A stretch of 60,000 nt of DNA, from positions 10,728,001 through 10,788,000 of the forward strand of contig OU612068.1 of assembly GCA_914767715.1 (NCBI GenBank), in the 5' to 3' direction. Source of the stretch: Membranipora membranacea. Taxonomy: Eukaryota; Bryozoa; Gymnolaemata; Cheilostomatida; Membraniporidae. A program made the translations under genes and the position numbers. Below are positions 38,706 through 51,259 of the stretch, one piece after another; position 1 is the stretch's first letter; each line of letters starts with the position of its first letter. The notes beneath the pieces were generated by a model. That model searched no databases. It had not been told where the DNA came from and saw nothing but the letters and a program-made list of their open reading frames with translations.

Positions 38706-41198
38706 GGACCGTACCTATCGATTTTTATCGATTTCTTGCAAAATACCTAGATAGAAAACGCATCGTTACAGGGAGCTATTATTTTAGATGAGATATAGAG
38801 ACGTCATTACGAACCTCAAAACAGAGTTTCAAGCGTTTCTAAGCTAGTAAAGAATTCTGCCCAATTATTGGCTAATTTCCCCAGGACCGTACCTATCGAT
38901 TTTTATCGATTTCTTGCAAAATACCTAGATAGAAAACGCATCGTTACAGAGAGCTAATATTTTAGATGAGATATAGAGACGTCATTACGAACCTCAAAAC
39001 AGAGTTTCAAGCGTTTCTAAGCTAGTAAAGAACTCTGCCCAATTATTGGCTAATTTCCCCAGGACCGTACCTATCGATTATTGTCAATTTCTATCAAAAT
39101 ACCTCGATAGAATACGCATCGTCACAGGGAGCTAATATTTTATATGAGATATAGGGACGTCATTGCGAACCTCAAAACAAAGTTTCAAGCGTTTCTAAGC
39201 CAGTGATGAATTCTGCCCAATTATTGGCTAATTTCTTCAGGACCGTACCTATCGATTATTGTCAATTTCTATCAAAATACCTCGCTAGAATACGCATCGT
39301 CACAGGGAGCTAATATTTTATATGAGATATCGGGACGTCATTGCAAACCTCAAAACAAAGTTTCAAGCGTTTCTAAGCCAGTACAGAATTCTGCCCAATT
39401 ATTGGCTAATTTCCCAAGGACCGTACCTATCGATTTTTGTCGATTTCTTGCAAAACACCTAGATCAAAAACGCATCGTCACAGGGAGCTAATATTTTAGA
39501 TGAGATATAGGGACGTCATTGCGAACCTCAAAACAGAGTTTCAAGCGTTTCTAAGCTAGTAAAGAATTCTGCCCAATTATTGGCTATTTTCCCCAAGACC
39601 GTACCTATCGATTTTTATCGATTTCTTGCAAAATACCTAGATAGAAAACGCAGCGTTACAGGGAGCTAATATTTTAGATGAGATATAGAGACGCCATTGC
39701 GAACCTCAAAACAGAGTTTCAAGCATTTCTAAGTTAGTAAAGAATTCTGCCCAATTATTGGCTAATTTCCCCAGGACCGTACTTATCGATTTTTATCGAT
39801 ATCTTGCAAAATACCTAGATAGAAAACGCATCGTTACAGGGAGCTAATATTTTAGATGAGATATAGAGACGCCATTACGAACCTCAAAACAGAGTTTCAA
39901 GCATTTCTAAGCTAGTAAAGAATTCTGCCCAATTATTGGCTAATTTCCCCAGGACCGTACCTATCGATTTTTATCGATTTCTTGCAAAATACCTAGATAG
40001 AAAACGCATCGTTACAGGGAGCTAATATTTTAGATGAGATATAGAGACGTCATTACGAACCTCAAAACAGAGTTTCAAGCGTTTCTAAGCTAGTAAAGAA
40101 CTCTGCCCAATTATTGGCTAATTTCCCCAGGACCGTACCTATCGATTTTTGTCGACTTCTTGCAAAATACCTAGATCAAAAACGCATCGTCACAGGGAGC
40201 TAATATTTCAGATGATATATAGGGACGTCATTGCGAACTTCAAAACAGAGTTTCCAACGTTTCTAAACTAGTAAAGAATTCTGCCCAATTATTGGCTATT
40301 TTCCCCAGGACCGTACCTATCGATTTTTGTCAATTTCTATCAAAATATGTCGATAGAATACGCATCGTCACAGGGAGCTAATATTTTAGATGAGATATAG
40401 GGACGTCATTGCGAACTTCAAAACAGAGTTTCAAACGTTTCTAAACTAGTAAAGAATTCTGCCCAATTATTGGCTAATTTCCCCAGGACCGTACCTATCG
40501 ATTTTGATCGATTTCTTGCAAAATACCTAGATAGAAAACGCATCGTCACAAGGAGCTAATATTTTTGATGAGATATAGGGACGTCATTGCGAACTTCACA
40601 ACAGAGTTTCAAACGTTTCTAAGCTAGTAAAGAATTCTGCCCAATTATTGGCTATTTTCCCCAGGACCGTACCTATAAATTTTTGTCGATTTCTTGCAAA
40701 ATACCTAGATCAAAAACGCATCGTCACAGGGAGCTAATATTTTAGATGAGATATAGGGACGTCATTGCGAACTTCAAAACAGAGTTTCAAACGTTTCGAA
40801 GCTAGTAAAGAATTCTGCCCAATTATTGGCTATTTTCCCCAAGACCGTACCTATCGATTTTTGTCGATTTCTTGCAAAATACCTAGATCAAATACGCATC
40901 GTCACAAGGAGCTAATATTTTAGATGAGATATAGGGACGTCATTGCGAACTTCACAACAGAGTTTCAAACGTTTCTAAGCTAGTAAAGAATTCTGCCCAA
41001 TTATTGGCTATTTTCCCCAGGACCCGTACCTATCAATTTTTGTCGATTTCTTGCAAAATACCTAGATCAAAAACGCATAGTCACAGGGAGCTAATATTTT
41101 AGATGAGATATAGGGACGTCATTGCGAACTTTAAAACAGAGTTTCAAACGTTTCTGAGCTAGTAAAGAATTCTGCCAAATTATTGGCTATTTTCCCCA
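38706..41198 (+). repeat. 2493-bp fourteen-monomer tandem duplication, copy 2
   Basis: This abuts copy 1 with the same order (tgatgaatt at 39204, ccgtacttatcg at 39781). Differences include cgcagcgttac near 39652, cgatatcttgc near 39798, gatgatatatag near 40213 and atatgtcgatag near 40347. Confidence 0.92.
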
Positions 41199-42162
41199 GG
41201 ACCGTACCTATCGATTTTTATCGATTTCTTGCAAAATACCTAGATCAAATACGCATCGTCACAGGGAGCTAATATTTTAGATGAGATATAGAGACGCCAT
41301 TGCGAACCTCAAAACAGAGTTTCAAGCATTTCTAAGCTAGTAAAGAATTCTGCCCAATTATTTGCTATTTTCCCAAGGACCGTACCTATCGATTTTTATC
41401 GATTTCTTGCAAAATACCTAGATAGAAAACGCATCGTTACAGGGAGCTAATATTCTAGATGAGATATAGGGACGTCATTGCGAACTTCAAAACAGAGTTT
41501 CAAACGTTTTTTAAGCTAGTAAAGAATTCTGCCCAATTATTGGCTATTTTCCCCAGGACCGTACCTATCGATTTTTGTCGATTTCTTGCAAAATACCTAG
41601 ATCAAAAACGCATCGTCATAGGGAGCTAATATTTTAGATGAGATATAGGGACGTCATTGCGAACCTCAAAACAGAGTTTCAAGCGTTTCTAAGCTAGTAA
41701 AGAATTCTGCCCAATTATTGGCTGTTTTCCCCAAGACCGTACCTATCGATTTTTATCGATTTCTTGCAAAATACCTAGATAGAAAACGCATCGTTACAGG
41801 GAGCTAATATTTTAGATGAGATATAGAGACGCCATTGCGAACCTCAAAACAGAGTTTCAAGCATTTCTAAGCTAGTAAAGAATTCTGCCCAATTATTGGC
41901 TAATTTCCCCAGGACCGTACCTATCGATTTTTATCGATTTCTTGCAAAATACCTAGATAGAAAACGCATCGTTACAGGGAGCTAATATTTTAGATGAGAT
42001 ATAGAGACGTCATTACGAACCTCAAAACAGAGTTTCAAGCGTTTCTAAGCTAGTAAAGAATTCTGCCCAATTATTGGCTAATTTCCCCAGGACCGTACCT
42101 ATCGATTTTTATCGATTTCTTGCAAAATACCTAGATAGAAAACGCATCGTTACAGAGAGCTA

Positions 42163-43250
42163 ATATTTTAGATGAGATATAGAGATGTCATTACGAACTT
42201 CAAAACAGAGTTTCAAACGTTTTTTAAGCTAGTAAAGAATTCTGCCCAATTATTGGCTATTTTCCCCAGGACCGTACCTATCGATTTTTGTCGATTTCTT
42301 GCAAAATACCTAGATCAAAAACGCATCGTCACAGGGAGCTAATATTTTAGATGAGATATAGGGACGTCATTGCGAACCTCAAAACAGAGTTTCAAGCGTT
42401 TCTAAGCTAGTAAAGAATTCTGCCCAATTATTGGCTATTTTCCCCAAGACCGTACCTATCGATTTTTATCGATTTCTTGCAAAATACCTAGATAGAAAAC
42501 GCATCGTTACAGGGAGCTAATATTCTAGATGAGATATAGGGACGTCATTGCGAACTTCAAAACAGAGTTTCAAACGTTTTTTAAGCTAGTAAAGAATTCT
42601 GCCCAATTATTGGCTATTTTCTCCAGGACCGTACCTATCGATTTTTGTCGATTTCTTGCAAAATCCCTAGATCAAAAACGCATCGTCACAGGGAGCTAAT
42701 ATTTTAGATGAGATATAGGGAGGTCATTGCGAACCTCAAAACAGAGTTTCAAGCGTTTCTAAGCTAGTAAAGAATTCTGCCCAATTATTGGCTATTTTCC
42801 CCAAGACCGTACCTATCGATTTTTATCGATTTCTTGCAAAATACCTAGATAGAAAACGCATCGTTACAGGGAGCTAATATTCTAGATGAGATATAGGGAC
42901 GTCATTGCGAACTTCAAAACAGAGTTTCAAACGTTTTTTAAGCTAGTAAAGAATTCTGCCCAATTATTGGCTATTTTCCCCAGGACCGTACCTATCGATT
43001 TTTGTCGATTTCTTGCAAAATACCTAGATCAAAAACGCATCGTCACAGGGAGCTAATATTTTAGATGAGATATAGGGACGTCATTGCGAACCTCAAAACA
43101 GAGTTTCAAGCGTTTCTAAGCTAGTAAAGAATTCTGCCCAATTATTGGCTATTTTCCCCAAGACCGTACCTATCGATTTTTATCGATTTCTTGCAAAATA
43201 CCTAGATAGAAAACGCATCGTTACAGGGAGCTAATATTTTAGATGAGATA
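42163..43250 (+). repeat. 357-bp dimeric higher-order repeat, about three copies
   Basis: A 179-bp T unit (cgttttttaagc, then gatcaaaaacg) alternates with a 178-bp unit (gcgtttctaag, ccccaagacc, gatagaaaacg). The g before the t-run is at 42219, 42576 and 42933, giving exact 357-bp spacing. The middle dimer carries ttctccagg and ggaggtcattg, the tags of the older T-variant blocks. This is a small, clean dimer array inside the mosaic. Confidence 0.9.
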
Positions 43251-43444
43251 TACAGACGCCATTGCAAACCTCAAAACAGAGTTTCAAGCATTTCTAAGCT
43301 AGTAAAGAATTCTGCCCAATTATTGGCTAATTTCCCCAGGACCGTACCTATCGATTTTTATCGATTTCTTGCAAACTACCTAGATAGAAAACGCATCGTT
43401 ACAGGGAGCTAATATTTTAGATGAGATATAGAGACGTCATTACG

Positions 43445-46078
43445 AACCTCAAAACAGAGTTTCAAGCGTTTCTAGGCTAGTAAAGAACTCTGCCCAATTA
43501 TTGGCTAATTTCCCCAGGTCCGTACCTATCGATTATTGTCAATTTCTATCAAAATACCTCGATAGAATATGCATCGTCACAGGGAGCTAATATTTCATAT
43601 GAGATATAGGGACGTCGTTGCGAACCTCGAAACAGAGTTACAAGCGTTTCTAAGCCAGTAAAGAATTCTGCCCAATTATTGGCTAATTTCCCCAGGACCG
43701 TACCTATCGGATTTTGTCAATTTCTATCAAAATACCTCGATAGAATACGCATCGTCACAGGGAGCTAATATTTTATATGAGATATAGGGACGTCATTGCG
43801 AACCTCAAAACAGAGTTTCAAGGGTTTCTAAGCCAGTAAAGAATTCTGCCCAATTATTGGCTAACTTCCCCAGGACCGTACCTATCAAATTTTGTCAATT
43901 TCTATCAAAATACCTCGATAGAATACGCATCGTCACAGGGAGCTAATATTTTATATGAGATATAGAGACGTCATTACGAACCTCAAAACAGAGTTTCAAG
44001 CGTTTCTAAGTTAGTAAAGAATTCTGCCCAATTATTGGCTAATTTCCCCAGGACCGTACCTATCGATTTTTATCGATTTCTTGCAAAATACCTAGATAGA
44101 AAACGCATCGTTACAGGGAGCTAATATTTTAGATGAGATATAGAGACGCCATTGCAAACCTCAAAACAGAGTTTCAAGCATTTCTAAGCTAGTAAAGAAT
44201 TCTGCCCAATTATTGGCTAATTTCCCCAGGACCGTACCTATCGATTTTTATCGATTTCTTGCAAAATACCTAGATAGAAAACGCATCGTTACAGGGAGCT
44301 AATATTTTAGATGAGATATAGAGACGTCATTACGAACCTCAAAACAGAGTTTCAAGCGTTTCTAAGCTAGTAAAGAACTCTGCCCAATTATTGGCTAATT
44401 TCCCCAGGACCGTACCTATCGATTATTGTCAATTTCTATCAAAATACCTCTCTAGAATACGCATCGTTACAGGGAGCTAATATTTTAGATGAGATATAGA
44501 GACGCCATTGCGAACCTCAAAACAGAGTTTCAAGCATTTCTAAGCTAGTAAAGAATTCTGCCCAATTATTGGCTAATTTCCCCAGGACCGTACCTATCGA
44601 TTATTGTCAATTTCTATCAAAATACCTCTCTAGAATACGCATCGTCACAGGGAGCTAATATTTCAGATGAGATATAGGGACGTCATTGCGAACTTCAAAA
44701 CAGAGTTTCCAACGTTTCTAAACTAGTAAAGAATTCTGCCCAATTATTGGCTATTTTCCCCAGGACCGTACCTATCGATTTTTGTCAATTTCTATCAAAA
44801 TACGTCGATAGAATACGCATCGTCACAGGGAGCAAATATTTTAGATGAGATATAGGGACGTCATTGCGAACTTCAAAACAGAGTTTCAAACGTTTCTAAA
44901 CTAGTAAAGAATTCTGCCCAATTATTGGCTAATTTCCCCAGGACCGTACCTGTCGATTTTTAACGATTTCTTGCAAAATACCTAGATAGAAAACGCATCG
45001 TCACAAGGAGCTAATATTTTTGATGAGATATAGGGACGTCATTGCGAACTTCACAACAGAGTTTCAAACGTTTCTAAGCTAGTAAAGAATTCTGCCCAAT
45101 TATTGGCTATTTTCCCCAGGACCGTACCTATAAATTTTTGTCGATTTCTTGCAAAATACCTAGATCAAAAACGCATCGTCACAGGGAGCTAATATTTTAG
45201 ATGAGATATAGAGACGCCATTGCAAACCTCAAAACAGAGTTTCAAGCATTTCTAAGCTAGTAAAGAATTCTGCCCAATTATTGGCTAATTTCCCCAGGAC
45301 CGTACCTATCGATTTTTATCGATTTCTTGCAAAATACCTATATAGAAAACGCATCGTTACAGGGAGCTAATATTTTAGATGAGATATAGAGACGTCATTA
45401 CGAACCTTAAAACAGAGTTTCAAGCGTTTCTAAGCTAGTAAAGAACTCTGCCCAATTATTGGCTAATTTCCCCAGGACCGTACCTATCGATTATTGTCAA
45501 TTTCTATCAAAATACCTCTCTAGAATACGCATCGTCACAGGGAGCTAATATTTTATATGAGATATCGGGACGTCATTGCAAACCTCAAAACAAAGTTTCA
45601 AGCGTTTCTAAGCTAGTACAGAATTCTGCCCAATTATTGGCTAATTTCCCCAGGACCGTACCTATCGATTTTTGTCGATTTCTTGCAAAACAAGATCAAA
45701 AACGCATCGTCACAGGGAGCTAATATTTTAGATGAGATATAGAGACGTCATTACGAACCTCAAAACAGAGTTTCAAGCGTTTCTAAGCTAGTAAAGAATT
45801 CTGCCCAATTATTGGCTATTTTCCCCAAGACCGTACCTATCGATTTTTATCGATTTCTTGCAAAATACCTAGATAGAAAACGCATCGTTACAGGGAGCTA
45901 ATATTTTAGATGAGATATAGAGACGCCATTGCGAACCTCAAAACAGAGTTTCAAGCATTTCTAAGCTAGTAAAGAATTCTGCCCAATTATTGGCTAATTT
46001 CCCCAGGACCGTACCTATCGATTTTTATCGATTTCTTGCAAAATACCTAGATAGAAAACGCATCGTTACAGGGAGCTA
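43445..46078 (+). repeat. 2667-bp fifteen-monomer tandem duplication, copy 1
   Basis: Fifteen monomers minus 3 bases. The deletion lies in gcaaaacaagatc near 45691, where cctaga-type sequence is shortened. Ordered markers are tctaggctag (43471), ccaggtccgtacc, gaatatgcatcg, cctatcggattttg, gctaacttcccc, gtttctaagttag, two cctctctag units, tttccaacg, atacgtcgatag, tttttaacgatttc and cctatatag. All recur 2667 bp on. Confidence 0.94.
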
Positions 46079-46137
46079 ATATTTTAGATGAGATATACAG
46101 ACGCCATTGCAAACCTCAAAACAGAGTTTCAAGCGTT
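46079..46137 (+). other. Hybrid monomer at a duplication junction
   Basis: The start of this unit (gagatatacagacgcc, attgcaaacc) matches the unit at 43251, an offset of 2845. From about 46112 (…gcgtttctaggctag) it matches the following unit at 43445 onward, an offset of 2667. The 178-bp jump in offset inside one monomer marks a recombination or conversion junction between neighbouring units. Confidence 0.85.
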
Positions 46138-48745
46138 TCTAGGCTAGTAAAGAACTCTGCCCAATTATTGGCTAATTTCCCCAGGTCCGTACCTATCGAT
46201 TATTGTCAATTTCTATCAAAATACCTCGATAGAATATGCATCGTCACAGGGAGCTAATATTTCATATGAGATATAGGGACGTCGTTGCGAACCTCGAAAC
46301 AGAGTTACAAGCGTTTCTAAGCCAGTAAAGAATTCTGCCCAATTATTGGCTAATTTCCCCAGGACCGTACCTATCGGATTTTGTCAATTTCTATCAAAAT
46401 ACCTCGATAGAATACGCATCGTCACAGGGAGCTAATATTTTATATGAGATATAGGGACGTCATTGCGAACCTCAAAACAGAGTTTCAAGGGTTTCTAAGC
46501 CAGTAAAGAATTCTGCCCAATTATTGGCTAACTTCCCCAGGACCGTACCTATCAAATTTTGTCAATTTCTATCAAAATACCTCGATAGAATACGCATCGT
46601 CACAGGGAGCTAATATTTTATATGAGATATAGAGACGTCATTACGAACCTCAAAACAGAGTTTCAAGCGTTTCTAAGTTAGTAAAGAATTCTGCCCAATT
46701 ATTGGCTAATTTCCCCAGGACCGTACCTATCGATTTTTATCGATTTCTTGCAAAATACCTAGATAGAAAACGCATCGTTACAGGGAGCTAATATTTTAGA
46801 TGAGATATAGAGACGCCATTGCAAACCTCAAAACAGAGTTTCAAGCATTTCTAAGCTAGTAAAGAATTCTGCCCAATTATTGGCTAATTTCCCCAGGACC
46901 GTACCTATCGATTTTTATCGATTTCTTGCAAAATACCTAGATAGAAAACGCATCGTTACAGGGAGCTAATATTTTAGATGAGATATAGAGACGTCATTAC
47001 GAACCTCAAAACAGAGTTTCAAGCGTTTCTAAGCTAGTAAAGAACTCTGCCCAATTATTGGCTAATTTCCCCAGGACCGTACCTATCGATTATTGTCAAT
47101 TTCTATCAAAATACCTCTCTAGAATACGCATCGTTACAGGGAGCTAATATTTTAGATGAGATATAGAGACGCCATTGCGAACCTCAAAACAGAGTTTCAA
47201 GCATTTCTAAGCTAGTAAAGAATTCTGCCCAATTATTGGCTAATTTCCCCAGGACCGTACCTATCGATTATTGTCAATTTCTATCAAAATACCTCTCTAG
47301 AATACGCATCGTCACAGGGAGCTAATATTTCAGATGAGATATAGGGACGTCATTGCGAACTTCAAAACAGAGTTTCCAACGTTTCTAAACTAGTAAAGAA
47401 TTCTGCCCAATTATTGGCTATTTTCCCCAGGACCGTACCTATCGATTTTTGTCAATTTCTATCAAAATACGTCGATAGAATACGCATCGTCACAGGGAGC
47501 AAATATTTTAGATGAGATATAGGGACGTCATTGCGAACTTCAAAACAGAGTTTCAAACGTTTCTAAACTAGTAAAGAATTCTGCCCAATTATTGGCTAAT
47601 TTCCCCAGGACCGTACCTATCGATTTTTAACGATTTCTTGCAAAATACCTAGATAGAAAACGCATCGTCACAAGGAGCTAATATTTTTGATGAGATATAG
47701 GGACGTCATTGCGAACTTCACAACAGAGTTTCAAACGTTTCTAAGCTAGTAAAGAATTCTGCCCAATTATTGGCTATTTTCCCCAGGACCGTACCTATAA
47801 ATTGTTGTCGATTTCTTGCAAAATACCTAGATCAAAAACGCATCGTCACAGGGAGCTAATATTTTAGATGAGATATAGAGACGCCATTGCAAACCTCAAA
47901 ACAGAGTTTCAAGCATTTCTAAGCTAGTAAAGAATTCTGCCCAATTATTGGCTAATTTCCCCAGGACCGTACCTATCGATTTTTATCGATTTCTTGCAAA
48001 ATACCTATATAGAAAACGCATCGTTACAGGGAGCTAATATTTTAGATGAGATATAGAGACGTCATTACGAACCTTAAAACAGAGTTTCAAGCGTTTCTAA
48101 GCTAGTAAAGAACTCTGCCCAATTATTGGCTAATTTCCCCAGGACCGTACCTATCGATTATTGTCAATTTCTATCAAAATACCTCTCTAGAATACGCATC
48201 GTCACAGGGAGCTAATATTTTATATGAGATATCGGGACGTCATTGCAAACCTCAAAACAAAGTTTCAAGCGTTTCTAAGCTAGTACAGAATTCTGCCCAA
48301 TTATTGGCTAATTTCCCCAGGACCGTACCTATCGATTTTTGTCGATTTCTTGCAAAACAAGATCAAAAACGCATCGTCACAGGGAGCTAATATTTTAGAT
48401 GAGATATAGAGACGTCATTACGAACCTCAAAACAGAGTTTCAAGCGTTTCTAAGCTAGTAAAGAATTCTGCCCAATTATTGGCTATTTTCCCCAAGACCG
48501 TACCTATCGATTTTTATCGATTTCTTGCAAAATACCTAGATAGAAAACGCATCGTTACAGGGAGCTAATATTTTAGATGAGATATAGAGACGCCATTGCG
48601 AACCTCAAAACAGAGTTTCAAGCATTTCTAAGCTAGTAAAGAATTCTGCCCAATTATTGGCTAATTTCCCCAGGACCGTACCTATCGATTTTTATCGATT
48701 TCTTGCAAAATACCTAGATAGAAAACGCATCGTTACAGGGAGCTA
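46112..48745 (+). repeat. 2667-bp fifteen-monomer tandem duplication, copy 2
   Basis: This is nearly identical to 43445-46078, including the 3-bp deletion in gcaaaacaagatc near 48358. The differences that I noticed are few: cctatcgatttttaacg against cctgtcgatttttaacg (near 44951), and ataaattgttgtcg near 47811 against ataaatttttgtcg. This looks like the youngest large duplication in the window. It ends at 48745, where gagctattatttt replaces gagctaatatttt. Confidence 0.94.
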
Positions 48746-49119
48746 TTATTTTAGATGAGATATAGAGACGTCATTACGAACCTCAAAACAGAGTTTCAAG
48801 CGTTTCTAAGCTAGTAAAGAATTCTGCCCAATTATTGGCTAATTTCCCCAGGACCGTACCTATCGATTTTTATCGATTTCTTGCAAAATACCTAGATAGA
48901 AAACGCATCGTTACAGAGAGCTAATATTATAGATGAGATATAGAGACGTCATTACGAACCTCAAAACAGAGTTTCAAGCGTTTCTAAGCTAGTAAAGAAC
49001 TCTGCCCAATTATTGGCTAATTTCCCCAGGACCGTACCTATCGATTTTTATCGATTTCTTGCAAAATACCTAGATAGAAAACGCATCGTTACAGGGAGCT
49101 AATATTTTAGATGAGATAT

Positions 49120-50990
49120 AGAGACGTCATTGCAAACCTCAAAACAAAGTTTCAAGCGTTTCTAAGCCAGTACAGAATTCTGCCCAATTATTGGCTAATT
49201 TCCCAAGGACCGTACCTATCGATTTTTGTCGATTTCTTGCAAAACACCTAGATCAAAAACGCATCGTCACAGGGAGCTAATATTTTAGATGAGATATAGG
49301 GACGTCATTGCGAACCTCAAAACAGAGTTTCAAGAGTTTTTAAGCTAGTAAAGAATTCTGCCCAATTATTGGCTATTTTCCCCAAGACCGTACCTATCGA
49401 TTTTTATCGATTTCTTGCAAAATACCTAGATAGAAAACGCATCGTTACAGGGAGCTAATATTTTAGATGAGATATAGAGACGCCATTGCGAACCTCAAAA
49501 CAGAGTTTCAAGCATTTCTAAGCTAGTAAAGAATTCTGCCCAATTATTGGCTAATTTCCCCAGGACCGTACCTATCGATTTTTATCGATTTCTTGCAAAA
49601 TACCTAGATAGAAAACGCATCGTTACAGGGAGCTAATATTTTAGATGAGATATAGAGACGCCATTACGAACCTCAAAACAGAGTTTCAAGCATTTCTAAG
49701 CTAGTAAAGAATTCTGCCCAATTATTGGCTAATTTCCCCAGGACCGTACCTATCGATTTTTATCGATTTCTTGCAAAATACCTAGATAGAAAACGCATCG
49801 TTACAGGGAGCTAATATTTTAGATGAGATATAGAGACGTCATTACGAACCTCAAAACAGAGTTTCAAGCGTTTCTAAGCTAGTAAAGAACTCTGCCCAAT
49901 TATTGGCTAATTTCCCCAGGACCGTACCTATCGATTTTTGTCGACTTCTTGCAAAATACCTAGATCAAAAACGCATCGTCACAGGGAGCTAATATTTCAG
50001 ATGAGATATAGGGACGTCATTGCGAACTTCAAAACAGAGTTTCCAACGTTTCTAAACTAGTAAAGAATTCTGCCCAATTTTTGGCTATTTTCCCCAGGAC
50101 CGTACCTATCGATTTTTGTCAATTTCTATCAAAATACGTCGATAGAATACGCATCGTCACAGGGAGCTAATATTTTAGATGAGATATAGGGACGTCATTG
50201 CGAACTTCAAAACAGAGTTTCAAACGTTTCTAAACTAGTAAAGAATTCTGCCCAATTATTGGCTAATTTCCCCAGGACCGTACCTATCGATTTTTATCGA
50301 TTTCTTGCAAAATACCTAGATAGAAAACGCATCGTCACAAGGAGCTAATATTTTTGATGAGATATAGGGACGTCATTGCGAACTTCACAACAGAGTTTCA
50401 AACGTTTCTAAGCTAGTAAAGAATTCTGCCCAATTATTGGCTATTTTCCCCAGGACCGTACCTATAAATTTTTGTCGATTTCTTGCAAAATACCTAGATC
50501 AAAAACGCATCGTCACAGGGAGCTAATATTTTAGATGAGATATAGGGACGTCATTGCGAACTTCAAAACAGAGTTTCAAACGTTTCGAAGCTAGTAAAGA
50601 ATTCTGCCCAATTATTGGCTATTTTCCCCAAGACCGTACCTATCGATTTTTGTCGATTTCTTGCAAAATACCTAGATCAAATACGCATCGTCACAAGGAG
50701 ATAATATTTTAGATGAGATATAGGGACGTCATTGCGAACTTCACAACAGAGTTTCAAACGTTTCTAAGCTAGTAAAGAATTCTGCCCAATTATTGGCTAT
50801 TTTCCCCAGGACCCGTACCTATCAATTTTTGTCGATTTCTTGCAAAATACCTAGATCAAAAACGCATAGTCACAGGGAGCTAATATTTTAGATGAGATAT
50901 AGGGACGTCATTGCGAACTTTAAAACAGAGTTTCAAACGTTTCTGAGCTAGTAAAGAATTCTGCCAAATTATTGGCTATTTTCCCCAGGA
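49120..50990 (+). repeat. Third copy of the 36.2-41.2 kb block
   Basis: This matches 39331-41201 at offset 9789 (gccagtacag at 39382 and 49171; 55 monomers minus 1 base). Shared markers include gtcgacttcttgc, tttccaacg, atacgtcgatag, ttttgatgagat, cctataaatttttg, gacccgtacc and cgcatagtcac. The unit at about 50.10-50.16 kb is the last with an A-type tcaatttctatc tail in the window. Confidence 0.9.
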
Positions 50991-51259
50991 CCGTACCTAT
51001 TGATTTTTATCGATTTCTTGCGAAATACCTAGATAGAAAACGAATCGTTACAGGGAGCTAATATTTTAGATGAGATATAGAGACGTCATTGGGAACCTCA
51101 AAACAGAGTTTCAAGCGTTTTTAAGCTAGTAAAGGATTCTGCCCAATTATTGGCTAATTTCCCCAGGACCGTACCTATCGATTTTTGTCGATTTCTTGCA
51201 AAATACCTAGATCAAAAACGCATCGTCACAGGGAGCTAATATTTTAGATGAGATATAGG

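Larger units (their letters stand above)
24257..43444 (+). repeat. Mosaic domain of reshuffled multi-monomer blocks
   Basis: C units (agagacgtcattacg, agagacgccattgcg, gatagaaaacgcatcgtt) dominate. They are punctuated by A-tail units (gattattgtcaatttc with cctcgctag or cctctctag) and by the 179-bp T-variant (cgttttttaagc). Blocks of 6-14 monomers recur at offsets 2493, 2851, 3206, 3741 and 4809 and are listed separately. No non-satellite sequence was seen. Confidence 0.8.
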
